From positions 1,364,001 to 1,428,000 of the forward strand of contig NC_030990.1 of NCBI RefSeq assembly GCF_000149955.1: a DNA stretch of 64,000 nucleotides, read 5' to 3'. The first letter of the stretch is position 1. Each line of letters begins with the position of its first letter. Position numbers and translations under genes: made by a program. Positions 13,137 to 23,977 of this stretch are shown in pieces. Source of the DNA: Fusarium oxysporum f. sp. lycopersici 4287. Its lineage: Eukaryota; Ascomycota; Sordariomycetes; Hypocreales; Nectriaceae. A model generated the notes under the pieces. The model made no database searches and was not told where the DNA came from. It was given only the letters and a program-made list of their open reading frames with translations.

Positions 13137-13160
13137 TAGGTAAGGTAAGTAGGTAAGTAA
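13137..13160. repeat. GGTAAG/TAGGTAAG short tandem repeat
   Basis: Three imperfect tandem copies of a TAGGTAAG-like unit. Similar TACCTA/TAGGTA words recur in other intergenic parts of this window. Confidence 0.6.
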
Positions 13161-13350
13161 ATTCATGTTTGAGACTTGTGATAACTCTCAATACTGAATC
13201 GAAGCTTGTTCCTTTTGATTTCTCTTCTCTTAATACCGAAAGCGCCATATCAATACTTAAGTAAAGATCTGTGGCCAGAGTTACAACGTTATGGATTTCA
13301 TTTTCAACATATTCTCTATCACTTCTCATTCTCCCACACAAGTGTTTTTA

Positions 13351-13400
13351 TTAAATATATATATATATATATATTTAAAAAATAAAAATAAAAATAAAAC
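13351..13400. repeat. AT dinucleotide run followed by AAAAT run
   Basis: A perfect alternating AT tract flanked by AAATAT and ATATTTAAA is followed directly by AAAAT pentamer copies. It is a low-complexity, length-variable site. Confidence 0.85.
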
Positions 13401-15641
13401 TAGTTCCGCGCAAAGTATCTTACTCTGGATATGCAAACTCGATAGTTTTAGCTTTCTCTCTTTGAGCTGGCTTTCATTATCTGATTGCTCAGTCTTAAGC
13501 ATCTCACCACTTCCGAAGCACTCCGATCGCCCCTCCATTACCCAGATCTAAAAACCAGGTTTAGTACTGTACAAGTATTCCAAGAGAGCATAATTACGAA
13601 GCCACCAATGGTCTTGGTCTTGAGAAAACGGACGACATCACTTTGCCCGAGTCTTTTTTCTTTGTCCACCAACATTTATCGGTCTCGGACTATGCAACAG
13701 TCCGACGACATACTTCAATGTTTCATGTAAGCCCAAGATGCCTCAAAATATGGAGCGGACCCGAAAGGCTGGGCGCGGGATGTCCGTGGGCCCGTCGACC
13801 CGGTTTATCTCCATCCTTCTTGAGAGCAAAGGCCGATCTGGCGACCGAGTTCAGATACAGGTGGCTTTCCCAACGGACCAGGTTTTCAACGGGCGGCCCG
13901 AAGACATCAACAACCATACGTTGTCGGACAAACATGGGGTAGTTAACATCCGACACGGTGGTCGATCTAACTGCTGTAGTAGACGTCCAGAGGAGCGGTC
14001 TGATAATCTTTAAAGGCCTATACGTCACGATCAAAGATTTACAGGCAATACCTAGATCAGGCTCACCAGGCCACCAGGAACTCGTCTTGTTGTGGCTAAT
14101 AATATGCAACACCAAACCGAAGAGCCTTCAGTTTCCTAGAGGGACTTTCGGTTCATTTGGCACAAGCCCTAATTGCCTACGTATTCAGGTACGAATTAGA
14201 GATCCAATTTCGATCGATCGAATGCGTCTACCTATTTAGCTATGCCTGACATACTCACACGCCTGCATAGTCCGCTTTTTCTCAGGTCACCAGTTCTGTT
14301 GTGCCTATGGCCCTGATGTGAGTGCATCATCTCAGCCTAAAGCCCACAGAGCCAGACGGGCGATTATAGAAGGGCTCTGACGGTGTGACGAAGTGCAGTA
14401 AGGTGATGATCATGGTGATGACGGCAGTGCAAAGCCACCAAATGATACAGAGTATCTCCCTTTCGGAGCTATTGCAAAGTGTGTTTTGGTGGAACTGTTG
14501 TGCTACAAGAGTTCTGGCTGAGTTTAGCTGAGGTAGAACCGAGTGGGTTAGGTGATTTGAGAATAAGATTACAGAACCTACTACACATGTACAATGATGC
14601 TGTGGCCAAAATAAGGTCCATCAGGAGAAGGGGAGCTGATGCACAGACGAGTGTTCCATCACACATGATAACACGTGTGTATGTTACGTAGTAGAGTTGA
14701 GTTGACCAGGCTTCAGTAATCCGTAAATCACTTGACTTTTTCATAAACTATTTGCCAACTTCCTCGTTGGCTTAGCTCGCCCTGCAAGGCCGCCGTTTTT
14801 GTCCTTGTTGTTACGCGGAAATTGGCTAGGATCGGCTCCATGGATTACCGGCCTGGAATGGAATAAATGAAAGGATATCAGCGCCGTTGAACCGGTCACA
14901 CTAGCCAATGAAGTGTAATGTTGACATGTACCTAGTTGTTCGAGGCAATTGAATAATAGCTGCAAACTCCTATGCCCACTTTTTTGTTCCATAGACAAAA
15001 GGCAATGGAAGACAAAGAAGAAAAAGCAAACCTCCTGCCTACCTTACCGACGGGAGTGATAGGATTGACAGGGCACAGGGGTCCTGCAACTCTTGTTACC
15101 TTAAACCTTACCTCAGAGGCTGTCCCACCCCCGCCACTATCAACCTAGGTGCCTATCCTTCTATTTTAGTACGATAACATCCAGGTCACCCCCTCTAGCC
15201 CCTCAACAAGCGCTCCCGTGGGCTGTTCGGCCATTGAGACTTGCGCTCCAACGCCCGACTTTCCTTGCTGATCACTCAGTCTCGGCCTTTTTTTCAAGTA
15301 CACAGGTCCCTCTAACTGAAGGATGCCTTTCAGCTTCCTCGCTTTTTCTCTTGCTCCTACTAGCTGAAAATTCCCCTCTCTTCTTAAAGCTTGAGACACT
15401 TGCTTCGTGTTTTCTTCCTCCATCGATTCCTTCACTCGTCGAACATTTGAAAGCCGTAAACCAAACAATTCCATCTCACCCCTCGCGCGTGTCGCACTCG
15501 AGCCACTTCCCGACCCTTCCCAAACAACGGATGCGCCCCCGATAATGAAGACTTGTGGCTTGTTTCTCCCTCGTTGAACCTGACGAGTCCCTCTCTTACT
15601 TTCGATCGATACATTCGTCTCTTCCTTGCTATTCAAACACC

Positions 15642-18489
15642 ATGAAGGAGTTTCCTAGAAAGTTTCTCAGCAAGCGCGAAAAGAATGGCCGGCGATCTAA
15701 GTCGGCTACACCAGCGCCAGTTGTCCCAACGGTTCCTGACAGCACTAGCAACAAAAACAAGGTACGTTATTGCCTGAATCGAAATTCTTGCTTGATGAGT
15801 GATATATGGAACTGCATCCAGCAACGAGCTTGTTATAATCCAAGATGAAGTATTCTGACAAGCAGCTATCCAGCCTCGACCACTCTCCGCTGGGGCTTTC
15901 ATGGCCTTGTTCAAAAACGACAGCGCAAAACAAGGAGCAAAAGCAGAAGCAGAGAAAGAGAAGGATACCGCACAAGTACGATTCGACTCACGGTATGAAG
16001 GATCGTGTCATTAACTTTGCCTTCTATTAGATTGAGGACATTTTACGCCGACTAGACGAGCTCAACATAACCAATGTCACCGCCGATCATGTTACCGACA
16101 TCATGGCAACAAAGTTTGCAGACCACGACCCCAATAAGACAGTCGAGTTCATCGATATGGAGCAAAAGGCTGCAGCGGGTATCATTACCCCATATGATCC
16201 CAGCGTGGATATGGTGGGCGCCGAAAACCGTGGCAATGTGACTTGCTATCTTGATGCACTTCTGTTCTCAATGTTTGCCAAAATCGATGCTTTCGAGTGT
16301 ATGCTCAAGAATGATTTCCCAGAAGAAGACAATCGCAACAAACTTGTCAATCTTTTGCGGATGTGGGTTAACATGTTGAGGACGGGGAAATTAGTGCATA
16401 CGGATATGGTGAGTGGCATAGGTGCAATCTCAGTGATGCTGAAACTAACATTTGAACAGACCAAGTTAATACAGGACGCTCTGGCTGACTGTGGATGGTC
16501 GGATGCACGGATGCTTGAGCAGCAAGACACCTCGGAGGCTTTTGCTTTCATAACAGAAACCTTACAGCTACCTCTACTTTCACTGCAAGTCGATCTCTTC
16601 CATCAAGGCAAGAAGGACAAGGACGACCACAAGGTTGTTTACGAGCGTCTCCTGAACCTGGCTGTACCTCCAGATCCTGAGGAGAAGGGTCTAAAATTAG
16701 AAGACTGCCTCGAAGAATACTTTAACGCCCAGGTAGACGTTAAACGAGATAGCGAAGACGGGAAGAAGCTCGGGGTAGAAGAGAAGAGTCGAAGCGAGAC
16801 ACCAACACTCAAGCATAGGGATACAATTCGCATCATCACTGAAGAACGCGGCGAAGCATCAACACCAACATCCCCTTTGGTAAATACACCGTTGGAGATA
16901 ACGCCAACTTCGGAAAAGGGAATTCCTCTTTTGTTGACAGATCCCAATGTCAAGGACGGAAATGCCCCTGATGATGAAGAAGAGGGAGAGGTTACGACTG
17001 TGGAGATAGTGAAGAACAAGCCAAGCATGCGAATGAGGTCAACCAGCGTTATCCAGCGCGTAGTGTTGGACGAAGACGGTCGCCCCTCTACCCCAGACAA
17101 TGTCACAATGCTTCAAAAGGCTATGAGGAAAGGTTCGACAGTTGTGAAGGCAGTTACTATTCCTGCCTGGCAGTTTTTCCGTCTGATTCGTAAGTTTGTG
17201 CCACCTCATTAAGCCCAATATGAATATTAACATTCAGTTCAGCTTGGCATGCGCTTTCAAGCAGTGAGCCCAGAAACAATACGGAGGTCGCATTGAACTT
17301 TGAGCAAAGGCCGGTTGTTGGCATCTGTCTCAAGCGTTACGCTATGACTGAGTCCGGCCAGCCGAAACGTCACAATACCTTTATCGACATTCCCGATAGT
17401 CTGAGACTACCCCATTTCATGCTAGCAGATGAACCCAAGGCCGAGGAAGATATGAACGTTCTTAACACGGACTATAAGCTCGTCCTACAGTCGGTCATCT
17501 GCCACCGGGGCGACTCACTACAAAGTGGCCATTATGTTTCGTTCGCCCGAGTGGCTCCTAAGTTATTGAAAGACAATAGACGGCATAATTTCGACCCGCC
17601 ACCGGATTACGAGGAAGCACAATGGGTTAAGTTCGATGACCTCCAGATCGAAAACCGAGTCAGTTATGTGGAAGATATCAGGTCAGCGTTGAAGGAGGAA
17701 ATGCCTTATCTTCTTTTCTATCAGATTATGCCTATGGTCGAAGTCTCGCCTCCATCTGTGGACGAGACAGAGACAGAACCGCCTTCCTATAACGATTCGA
17801 AAGTCAGCATTGAATTGCCTCCTACTCCTTCACGAAGCAACCGATTGGGTAGTCTGGAGGGAGGTTATTTTGATAGCACACCGACCTTAGAAAACTCACA
17901 ACTTTTGTCTAGTAAACCACCAAGTATTCGCCTCTCTATGGAGGGCGAAAGGCCACGAAGAAGCGAAGATATCGATCGCAACCCAGGATCTCTAGCTGGG
18001 GACTCGCGGCGTCCCAGCGCTGTTTGGACCGATTCGACCACACATACCCCCAACTCCCACTCTCCAGCTGTCACGCCTAACGAAGAATCGACAGCATCGA
18101 GGCTGTCACGCGCAGCATCTAGATTTACATTGGTTAACAGAAGTCGGCCCAGTAGCCAGAATGGAGAAAATCGCATTAGTTTCTCGATGAGCAGATTGGG
18201 CGGTCTCATGCGGCCTAGCAAAGAGCCTTTGGCGGAGCCCAAAGATGAACCCAATGGCATTGGCATGTCTTCTGCCAACTCCACGGGTATCTTGACGGCA
18301 GAGATATCTAAAGAGTCGAAGGAATCAAAGGATGTCGTGGATGGAACAGAGCAACTCGCCGAACCAGAGCCCGAACAGCATCATCATCGTCACCATGGTC
18401 ATAAACATGGACATAAGAGGGTCAAGTCCAAAGACAAAGTAAAGAATAAGAGCGGCGACCAACCTGAACGAGAATGCACAGTGATGTAA
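15642..18489 (+). CDS. Ubiquitin carboxyl-terminal hydrolase (USP family) with CaaX box
   Basis: Cysteine protease removing ubiquitin. Exons 15642-15761, 15874-15975, 16031-16408, 16460-17189 and 17243-18489 give 858 residues. The Cys box ENRGNVTCYLDALLFSMF places the nucleophile at Cys146. The second family motif EQQDTSEAFAFI follows. The His box HRGDSLQSGHYVSFARV puts the catalytic His at 540, with WVKFDDLQIENR after it. Between the boxes lies a charged, low-complexity insert (about residues 265-410). The C-terminal 300 residues are Ser/Pro-rich, then His-rich (HHHRHHGHKHGHK) and Lys-rich, and end in CTVM, a farnesylation-type CaaX box. The N-terminus is also basic. The small exon 2 and its joins are the least certain part. 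The exact USP subfamily is not assigned. Confidence 0.88.
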
Positions 18490-19656
18490 CAGTCATCCTG
18501 TTACGTCATCCCGATAACCACGTTACGAGAGAGAGAGAATGCAACTAGATTATACTTCACATACTTACGACCGTTCTGATGTTTGGACATGCATAGCTAT
18601 AGGAGTCTTCATTTACAAGGAGGAACTGGCACGGGATTAAACATATGGATAGTGATGAGGTACCACAGCGACTGTGTTGTTAGTATGAAGTTGGACAGCA
18701 GGCTATGCAGAGATGGTCTTGTGATGTTGGTATCCTATGAGGACCTCATTTATGTTTTTTTTTCGTATTGGTCTTTCAAAAGAGAAAAAAAAAGTGAACA
18801 GAACTGTGGTAATTAGCGAGGCGTTTTGGGCAGGCGTGACAACTTGTTGTCGCAAGGCTAACTTTCGAAGCTTGGGTACTTTGAACATGACACACGCAAG
18901 TATGAGACACAAGAAACGGAGATGATACCGCACGCTAGAGGGGAGAAAAGTCTTCATTATTTGATTTTAGAGCCTCAAAGTGCTTTCAAGTGACAAATAT
19001 CCCGTGATAACATCTACCAATTGTGCTGAAAGACATTCTGCATCTGAAAAGAAGTCAAATAATCCATGACCATTTCTCGTATACACCCCATGAGAAGGCG
19101 AAGGCCGTAGCTTCAAGTTTGTCTATTTCCTTGTACACATATACATGAGCAGGGAGGCCATCTCTTCGTAGCTTGCCCTGATATTCACCAGCTCATCCAG
19201 ACCCATCAACACGTCGAACTAAAACAACCGCAGCCGCCATGAGCGCCGAGATGAGGAGTTCGTTCAAAACTATTTAAAAACAACAACAGTGCGATGACCG
19301 ACTTTTCGTCCCTCCGTAATGTGCGTTACAGGAAATTCATACACATGACCAGGACGATGCAAGTCCACGACAATAATATACACAGATACCCAACTTCCAA
19401 GCACATAGGGGTTGGACCGGGACCTAAAGCTGGCCAGGCCACATAAGCACGAGGTCTCCCTCGGGCTCGGAAGTCATGGTATCACCAGAGACGAAAAGGA
19501 CGACTAATAAGACATCGAGTGTGGTGAGAAGGGTTTGGGGTGAGGTCGAAACTTCGTCCTGGCCTGCTCACAGTTGAGCGATCATTAAGATATATCACTC
19601 ATTTGAGCGGGGAGTGCCGCGTCGTCGCGGATTTTAGAGGAGTTCAAGCTCAGGGC
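18490..19656. other. Convergent intergenic region
   Basis: About 1.2 kb between the stop codons of the deubiquitinase and TOM40. Short T and A homopolymer runs lie near 18755-18795. No gene is supported. Confidence 0.5.
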
Positions 19657-20833
19657 TTAAAAGGGAATGTTAGGGGGGGGCTGGGAGCCAAGAGACTCCT
19701 GTTGTTCTTGGAGCTCCTCAGGAGCTGCCTCAATTGAGACACCCAGACCAATCTTAGCTTGATGCTGTAGTGGTTGTCAGTACATGGTCGAATGGATGGG
19801 AATGAGGGCACAAACCGTGAAGTGATCAATATCAGCAGCAAATGTCATCATAACGGGCGGTGCAACACGCTTTTCCAGAACGCAGCTAAGCTTGCCCTTG
19901 GAGTCGACCTGAGCTCGGAAAGTAGACATGCGGAAATCGTACTTGGCACCAATAGTGGTGACGCCCTCCTTCTGAAGGCCACCACCCATAAGGCCACCGG
20001 CAGAGGGAACGAGACCGAGGCTCAAATCAACACCGGCCTGAACCTTGTCCGAGAGTCGTCGCCAGTAAGAGGTGTTAAGGGTGCCCATAGCAGCTTGGAG
20101 CTGAGCGGTGGCGATCCAGTCTGCGGACTTGTACCGGGCAGCATAAGAGACAGCGCACTCGGGGCCTTGGGTGAGGGCAGGTCGCTGCCAGAGAGTTTCA
20201 AGACCTAGGGCAAGTTTAGGAGTAACAGACTGGAGGTAGCTTCCGATATAGATGCCAGTCACACCACCCTCAAGGTAAGAAGGGTTCAGCATCTTGAGGG
20301 ATGCGCTGAAATCGTTGCCAGTATACTCGTGCTCGAACTGCGCCATATCCTGACCACCAGGAGAAATGGAGATCTGAGACTTGGAAACAAACTTGTCGGA
20401 CCATCTCCAGTTGAATCGACCGGAGAGAGAACCCTCGTTATCCAGATTACCTTGGCAGAAGACCTGTTGATGAATCAGCGACCTACTATGCGAAAATATC
20501 ATGGCTCATGGTAGCTACCTTGCCTGTTCCGTACATCGCAGCAAAGGTGTAGGGGTTAATGCGCTCTCCCATGGCGAATTGGTGGGAAACCTGGAAAAGA
20601 GGAGCCATGCTAAAGATCTTTGTGAGATCGGCACGCATTCCGGTGAACATGTAATTGTTGAGGAAGACATCGCGCTGAACCTCCTTGGCAAGACTCTCGA
20701 TAGTTCCTGGGTTGGAGAGGCCTAATTTGGCCCTTCGCTCATTAAACGAGTTGAGGGCATCTCCTAAAACGCTAGCGATGGGATTGGAAAGCAGGGCCGT
20801 CTTAACGGGATCCAATGCGGCTGCGGAGGCCAT
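19657..20833 (-). CDS. TOM40: Mitochondrial import receptor subunit Tom40
   Basis: Beta-barrel pore of the outer-membrane TOM translocase. Exons 20833-20519, 20463-19816 and 19764-19657 give 356 residues (Neurospora Tom40 is about 349). Family features: [34 protein letters not shown] N-terminal helix, [26 protein letters not shown], then the barrel with alternating hydrophobic strands ([37 protein letters not shown]). The final exon encodes [18 protein letters not shown], the last strand carrying the sorting signal, and an acidic/Gln/Pro tail. All joins are in phase. Confidence 0.96.
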
Positions 20834-21931
20834 TGTGACTGAGGTGCGCCGAAGCGAGGATGTGAAGAGGTCGGAAGAGGTGCGAACAAAGAGATAGTGG
20901 ACAGCGACGGTGGACGATCAACCAGCCGGAGCGAAATTCGGTGAGGTGAAATTATTGAAATAGAAGGAGTTATTAAAATACCCTCGAAAGCGATTGAATG
21001 CCGAGGCCTCTGAACGCCAGGATCGTGATGACGAGCGCAGTTGGATGGAGATGGAGAATAATTTTCATCTGGCTTGGACAGCTCTTGGGTGGGGAGCACG
21101 AGCCACCTATGATGCCGAGTCGGATGTGGCGCTCTCCAACTGTCCATCCCGAGGGATTGTGGCTAGTACAGACCAACGTCCCGAGGATACCCCTACAGCT
21201 GGAGGAAAATGGAAAGTGCAGAAGCGTCCCAGCTGTTCACTGTAAATCGGGTAGGCTGTGCCAGAAGCGGCTGTGTTCTGGTAGTGCAAGGTACTGTATA
21301 CTTCCAGGCGGTGTTATATCTCAAGGATTTAGGGTTCACCTGCACTAACTTTACAACGCATATCTGGGATATGACGTCCCTCCTCGTGGGTACAGATACT
21401 TCGAAGAGTACCTGCACCTGATCTCCAACTCCCCTCCTGTGGCATAACTATTCTTCAACACCAACCGATTACTACTCTTTGCTCCTCGTTCCCATGTTCA
21501 CTTAGGTTATCTCTCCCGTGTTCACTTCAAACGCGAAATTTCCTTTTGATCAACCCAGGGCTCCATCGTAGTAGCATCAGACGACCGGCCTGTTCGCTTT
21601 TAAATATTGACCCCGCCGGCAACGACCGGCTTCTGCCACTAATTGTTTCTTGAGGCTCACCCTTGTTGAAGATCCATCACACTGAACGATCGAGGCTGTT
21701 GAGGGCTTCGCCAAAACACAAGGCTCGGCAGTCCTCCTTTTCTCGCTTTACCGCCAATAGGACTGTGTTTATCTGAACCCAACGAAAGCCGGAACTGTCT
21801 CTATACTCCCAAGTTACCGCCAGCCGTCCGTTTTGGCTGAGCCTCAGAGTCTCCGGCCTCTCGAATACGGCCTCCTCACAAAAATCTTACCATACAAGTA
21901 TCCTGTATAGGCATCACCGACGAGAGACAAG
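20834..21931. promoter_or_regulatory. Divergent intergenic region TOM40 / PFK2-like
   Basis: About 1.1 kb between two divergent genes. The right half (21420-21930) is rich in C and T on the plus strand and probably forms the leader of the PFK-2 family gene. No specific site was identified. Confidence 0.45.
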
Positions 21932-23977
21932 ATGGATACTCTTCTGTATGTTGCTATCCTTTCTCATCTCTTCCCTTCACTCGTCTCGCCCTGTGTCTAG
22001 ATAATTTCCTTATCTTTAGACTTCAAGTCGGTATCATCTTCATTCCTAGAATCACGGAACCCTGTGATTTGGAGTGTCGCTTTATGTCGATCCCCGTCTT
22101 TCTTCGAACCTTCGCCATAGACAGATATATTTTGCTTTATTCATGATAGCGATGAAGCTGATGTTGACAGAACCGCCGAGATTGCGGCCAATGCTCCTCG
22201 GTACCGTCGCAAGAGCTCTACATTTATCGATGCCATTCATGACATTCCTCATGGTCAAGACTTGGCCCCAGCTCAGCTCTACAGTACCATGTCTGGCCGA
22301 TTGTTTCACTCTGGCCGCATTGCAATCGTCATGGTTGGACCACCTGCACGTGGGAAAACGTAGGTTTCATGATTCTGTGACTGGTCTAGGTTAACAACAT
22401 TCCAGACATATATGTGTTTCCATGGCACGGTATTTAGGGTGGCTTGGTGTGAAGTCTCGTATCTTTCACCTCGGTGACTACCGTCGAGCAACTGTTGGCC
22501 CCGATGGATCTATTCCCGATGATTATTTCTTCCCAAACGCATCGCCTGCATCTGTCATTCTGCGCCAGAAAATCCTGAAGAAATGCCGCGAAGACATATA
22601 CTCCTGGCTGAATCACGACAATGGACAAGTCGCCATTTACGATGCAGTGAACCCTACTGCTAACGGACGGCGTTCGCTTGCCAAGGAATTTGCGAAGCAC
22701 GATGTTCAAGTAAGTCACCACCCATCCTGTCGGGTCTCAGCAATCGCTGACGCAGCAGACTCTTTTCATCGAGTCATTTGTCGACGATGAACGCATCCTT
22801 CGTGAGAATGCAAGAAATGTCAAGATCTCATCCCCAGACGTGAGTACCATCTCCCTGAACCAACTATGGCTAATGTTGAATGTTGACTGCAGTTCGCTGG
22901 TATGGAACCTGATGAAGCCGCTAAGCTATACCTTCAGAGAATTGAGATGAAGATTCCCGTATTTGAAACCATGAATGAGAAGGAGCTGAATTACATCAAG
23001 ATGATCAACGCTGGGGAAAAGTTCTTCTACAACAACGTCAGCTTCAATTATCTTGCTCACCGAATCGTCTTCTACCTCACCAACCTGCATATCAAATCAC
23101 GGAAAACCTTCTTCGCCCGGGCTGGTACCACAGCAGAAGAAGACTCGTACAAGGCCGATGCCCCTCTGTCCCAAGAGGGGAGAGATTATGCCCAAAAAAT
23201 GTCCGAGGCTCTTTTGAAGCATCGAGAGCAGGAGCGCCTCACAAACATCGAGGAAGGAGGTCCAGATGTGCCTCTACCGCCACTCACCGTTTGGACATCG
23301 ACTCGTATGCGTACGGTGCAAACTTCTGACGTCCTGAAGGAGAAAGGCTACAAGGTCCGTCAGCGAACACAACTCAGTCAAATCAACCCAGGCGTGTGCG
23401 AGAAGATGTCAGAGCGTATGATTCGCCAGATCTATCCCGATGAGGTCGAAAAGCACGAATTAGACCCTTACCACCACCGGTATCCGCGTGCAGAGGTATG
23501 CTTCAACTACGGGTTGGTGAAGTCGGCTATCTTCTCAATGCTAATTAGCAATAGTCATACCACGATCTGGCTGTTCGCCTAGAGCCCATCATTCTCGAAC
23601 TCGAGCGAGAACAACACGACCTTCTCATAATTGCACACGAATCTGTGCTTCGAGTTCTCTACGCTTATTTAATGCACTGCTCTACCACTGACATCCCAGT
23701 CATCAATTTTCCACGCGACGAGATCATCGAGATCATCCCAGCAGCATATCAGAATGAGGCCAAGCGTATCCATATTCCTGGCCTGGATCCCCAGATCGTA
23801 CCTGGCTCACCTCAAGATATCAAAATTCCTGTTCCTAGCAGCGGAGTTGTGAGCGCACAACTGTCCCCTATCCCGAGTGGCATTGGGACTCCTGCTGAGC
23901 ATGTCGAACGACCTCCCGAGAAGGTTATCAACACTGCCAAGGATATGGTTGCTGACAAAGTCAACGATGAAGACTAG
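21932..23977 (+). CDS. 6-phosphofructo-2-kinase/fructose-2,6-bisphosphatase family protein
   Basis: Bifunctional-type enzyme setting the level of fructose-2,6-bisphosphate, a regulator of glycolysis. Well-supported exons end at 22359, then 22406-22709, 22759-22839, 22893-23495 and 23555-23977. The 2-kinase domain has the P-loop VGPPARGKT, HLGDYRRATVG, DYFFPN, and FIESFVDDERILREN. The C-terminal phosphatase domain has the fold motifs (LSQEGRDYA, TSTRMRTVQT, IIAHESVLRVLYAYL), but the catalytic RHGE-type motif reads ARAG at about 23115-23126, so the phosphohistidine residue is Ala. The 5' end is uncertain: ATG 21932 opens a 14-nt exon (to 21945) that can splice to 22171, or to an 11-nt microexon (22020-22030) and then 22125, which adds an acidic HDSDEADVDR segment. 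Confidence 0.85.

Larger units (their letters stand above)
12977..15641. other. Non-coding interval with simple repeats
   Basis: About 2.7 kb without a supported gene. It contains tandem GGTAAGTA-like units at 13137-13160, an AT dinucleotide run and AAAAT runs at 13351-13400, and several open frames with no recognisable content. The last about 350 bp (15290-15641) are strongly pyrimidine-rich on the plus strand and probably form the promoter and leader of the downstream deubiquitinase gene. Confidence 0.5.

Noticed and set aside
13723..14239. 130-codon minus-strand and overlapping 91-93 codon plus-strand frames
   Set aside because: They overlap one another on both strands and show no domain or splice context; chance or decayed sequence.
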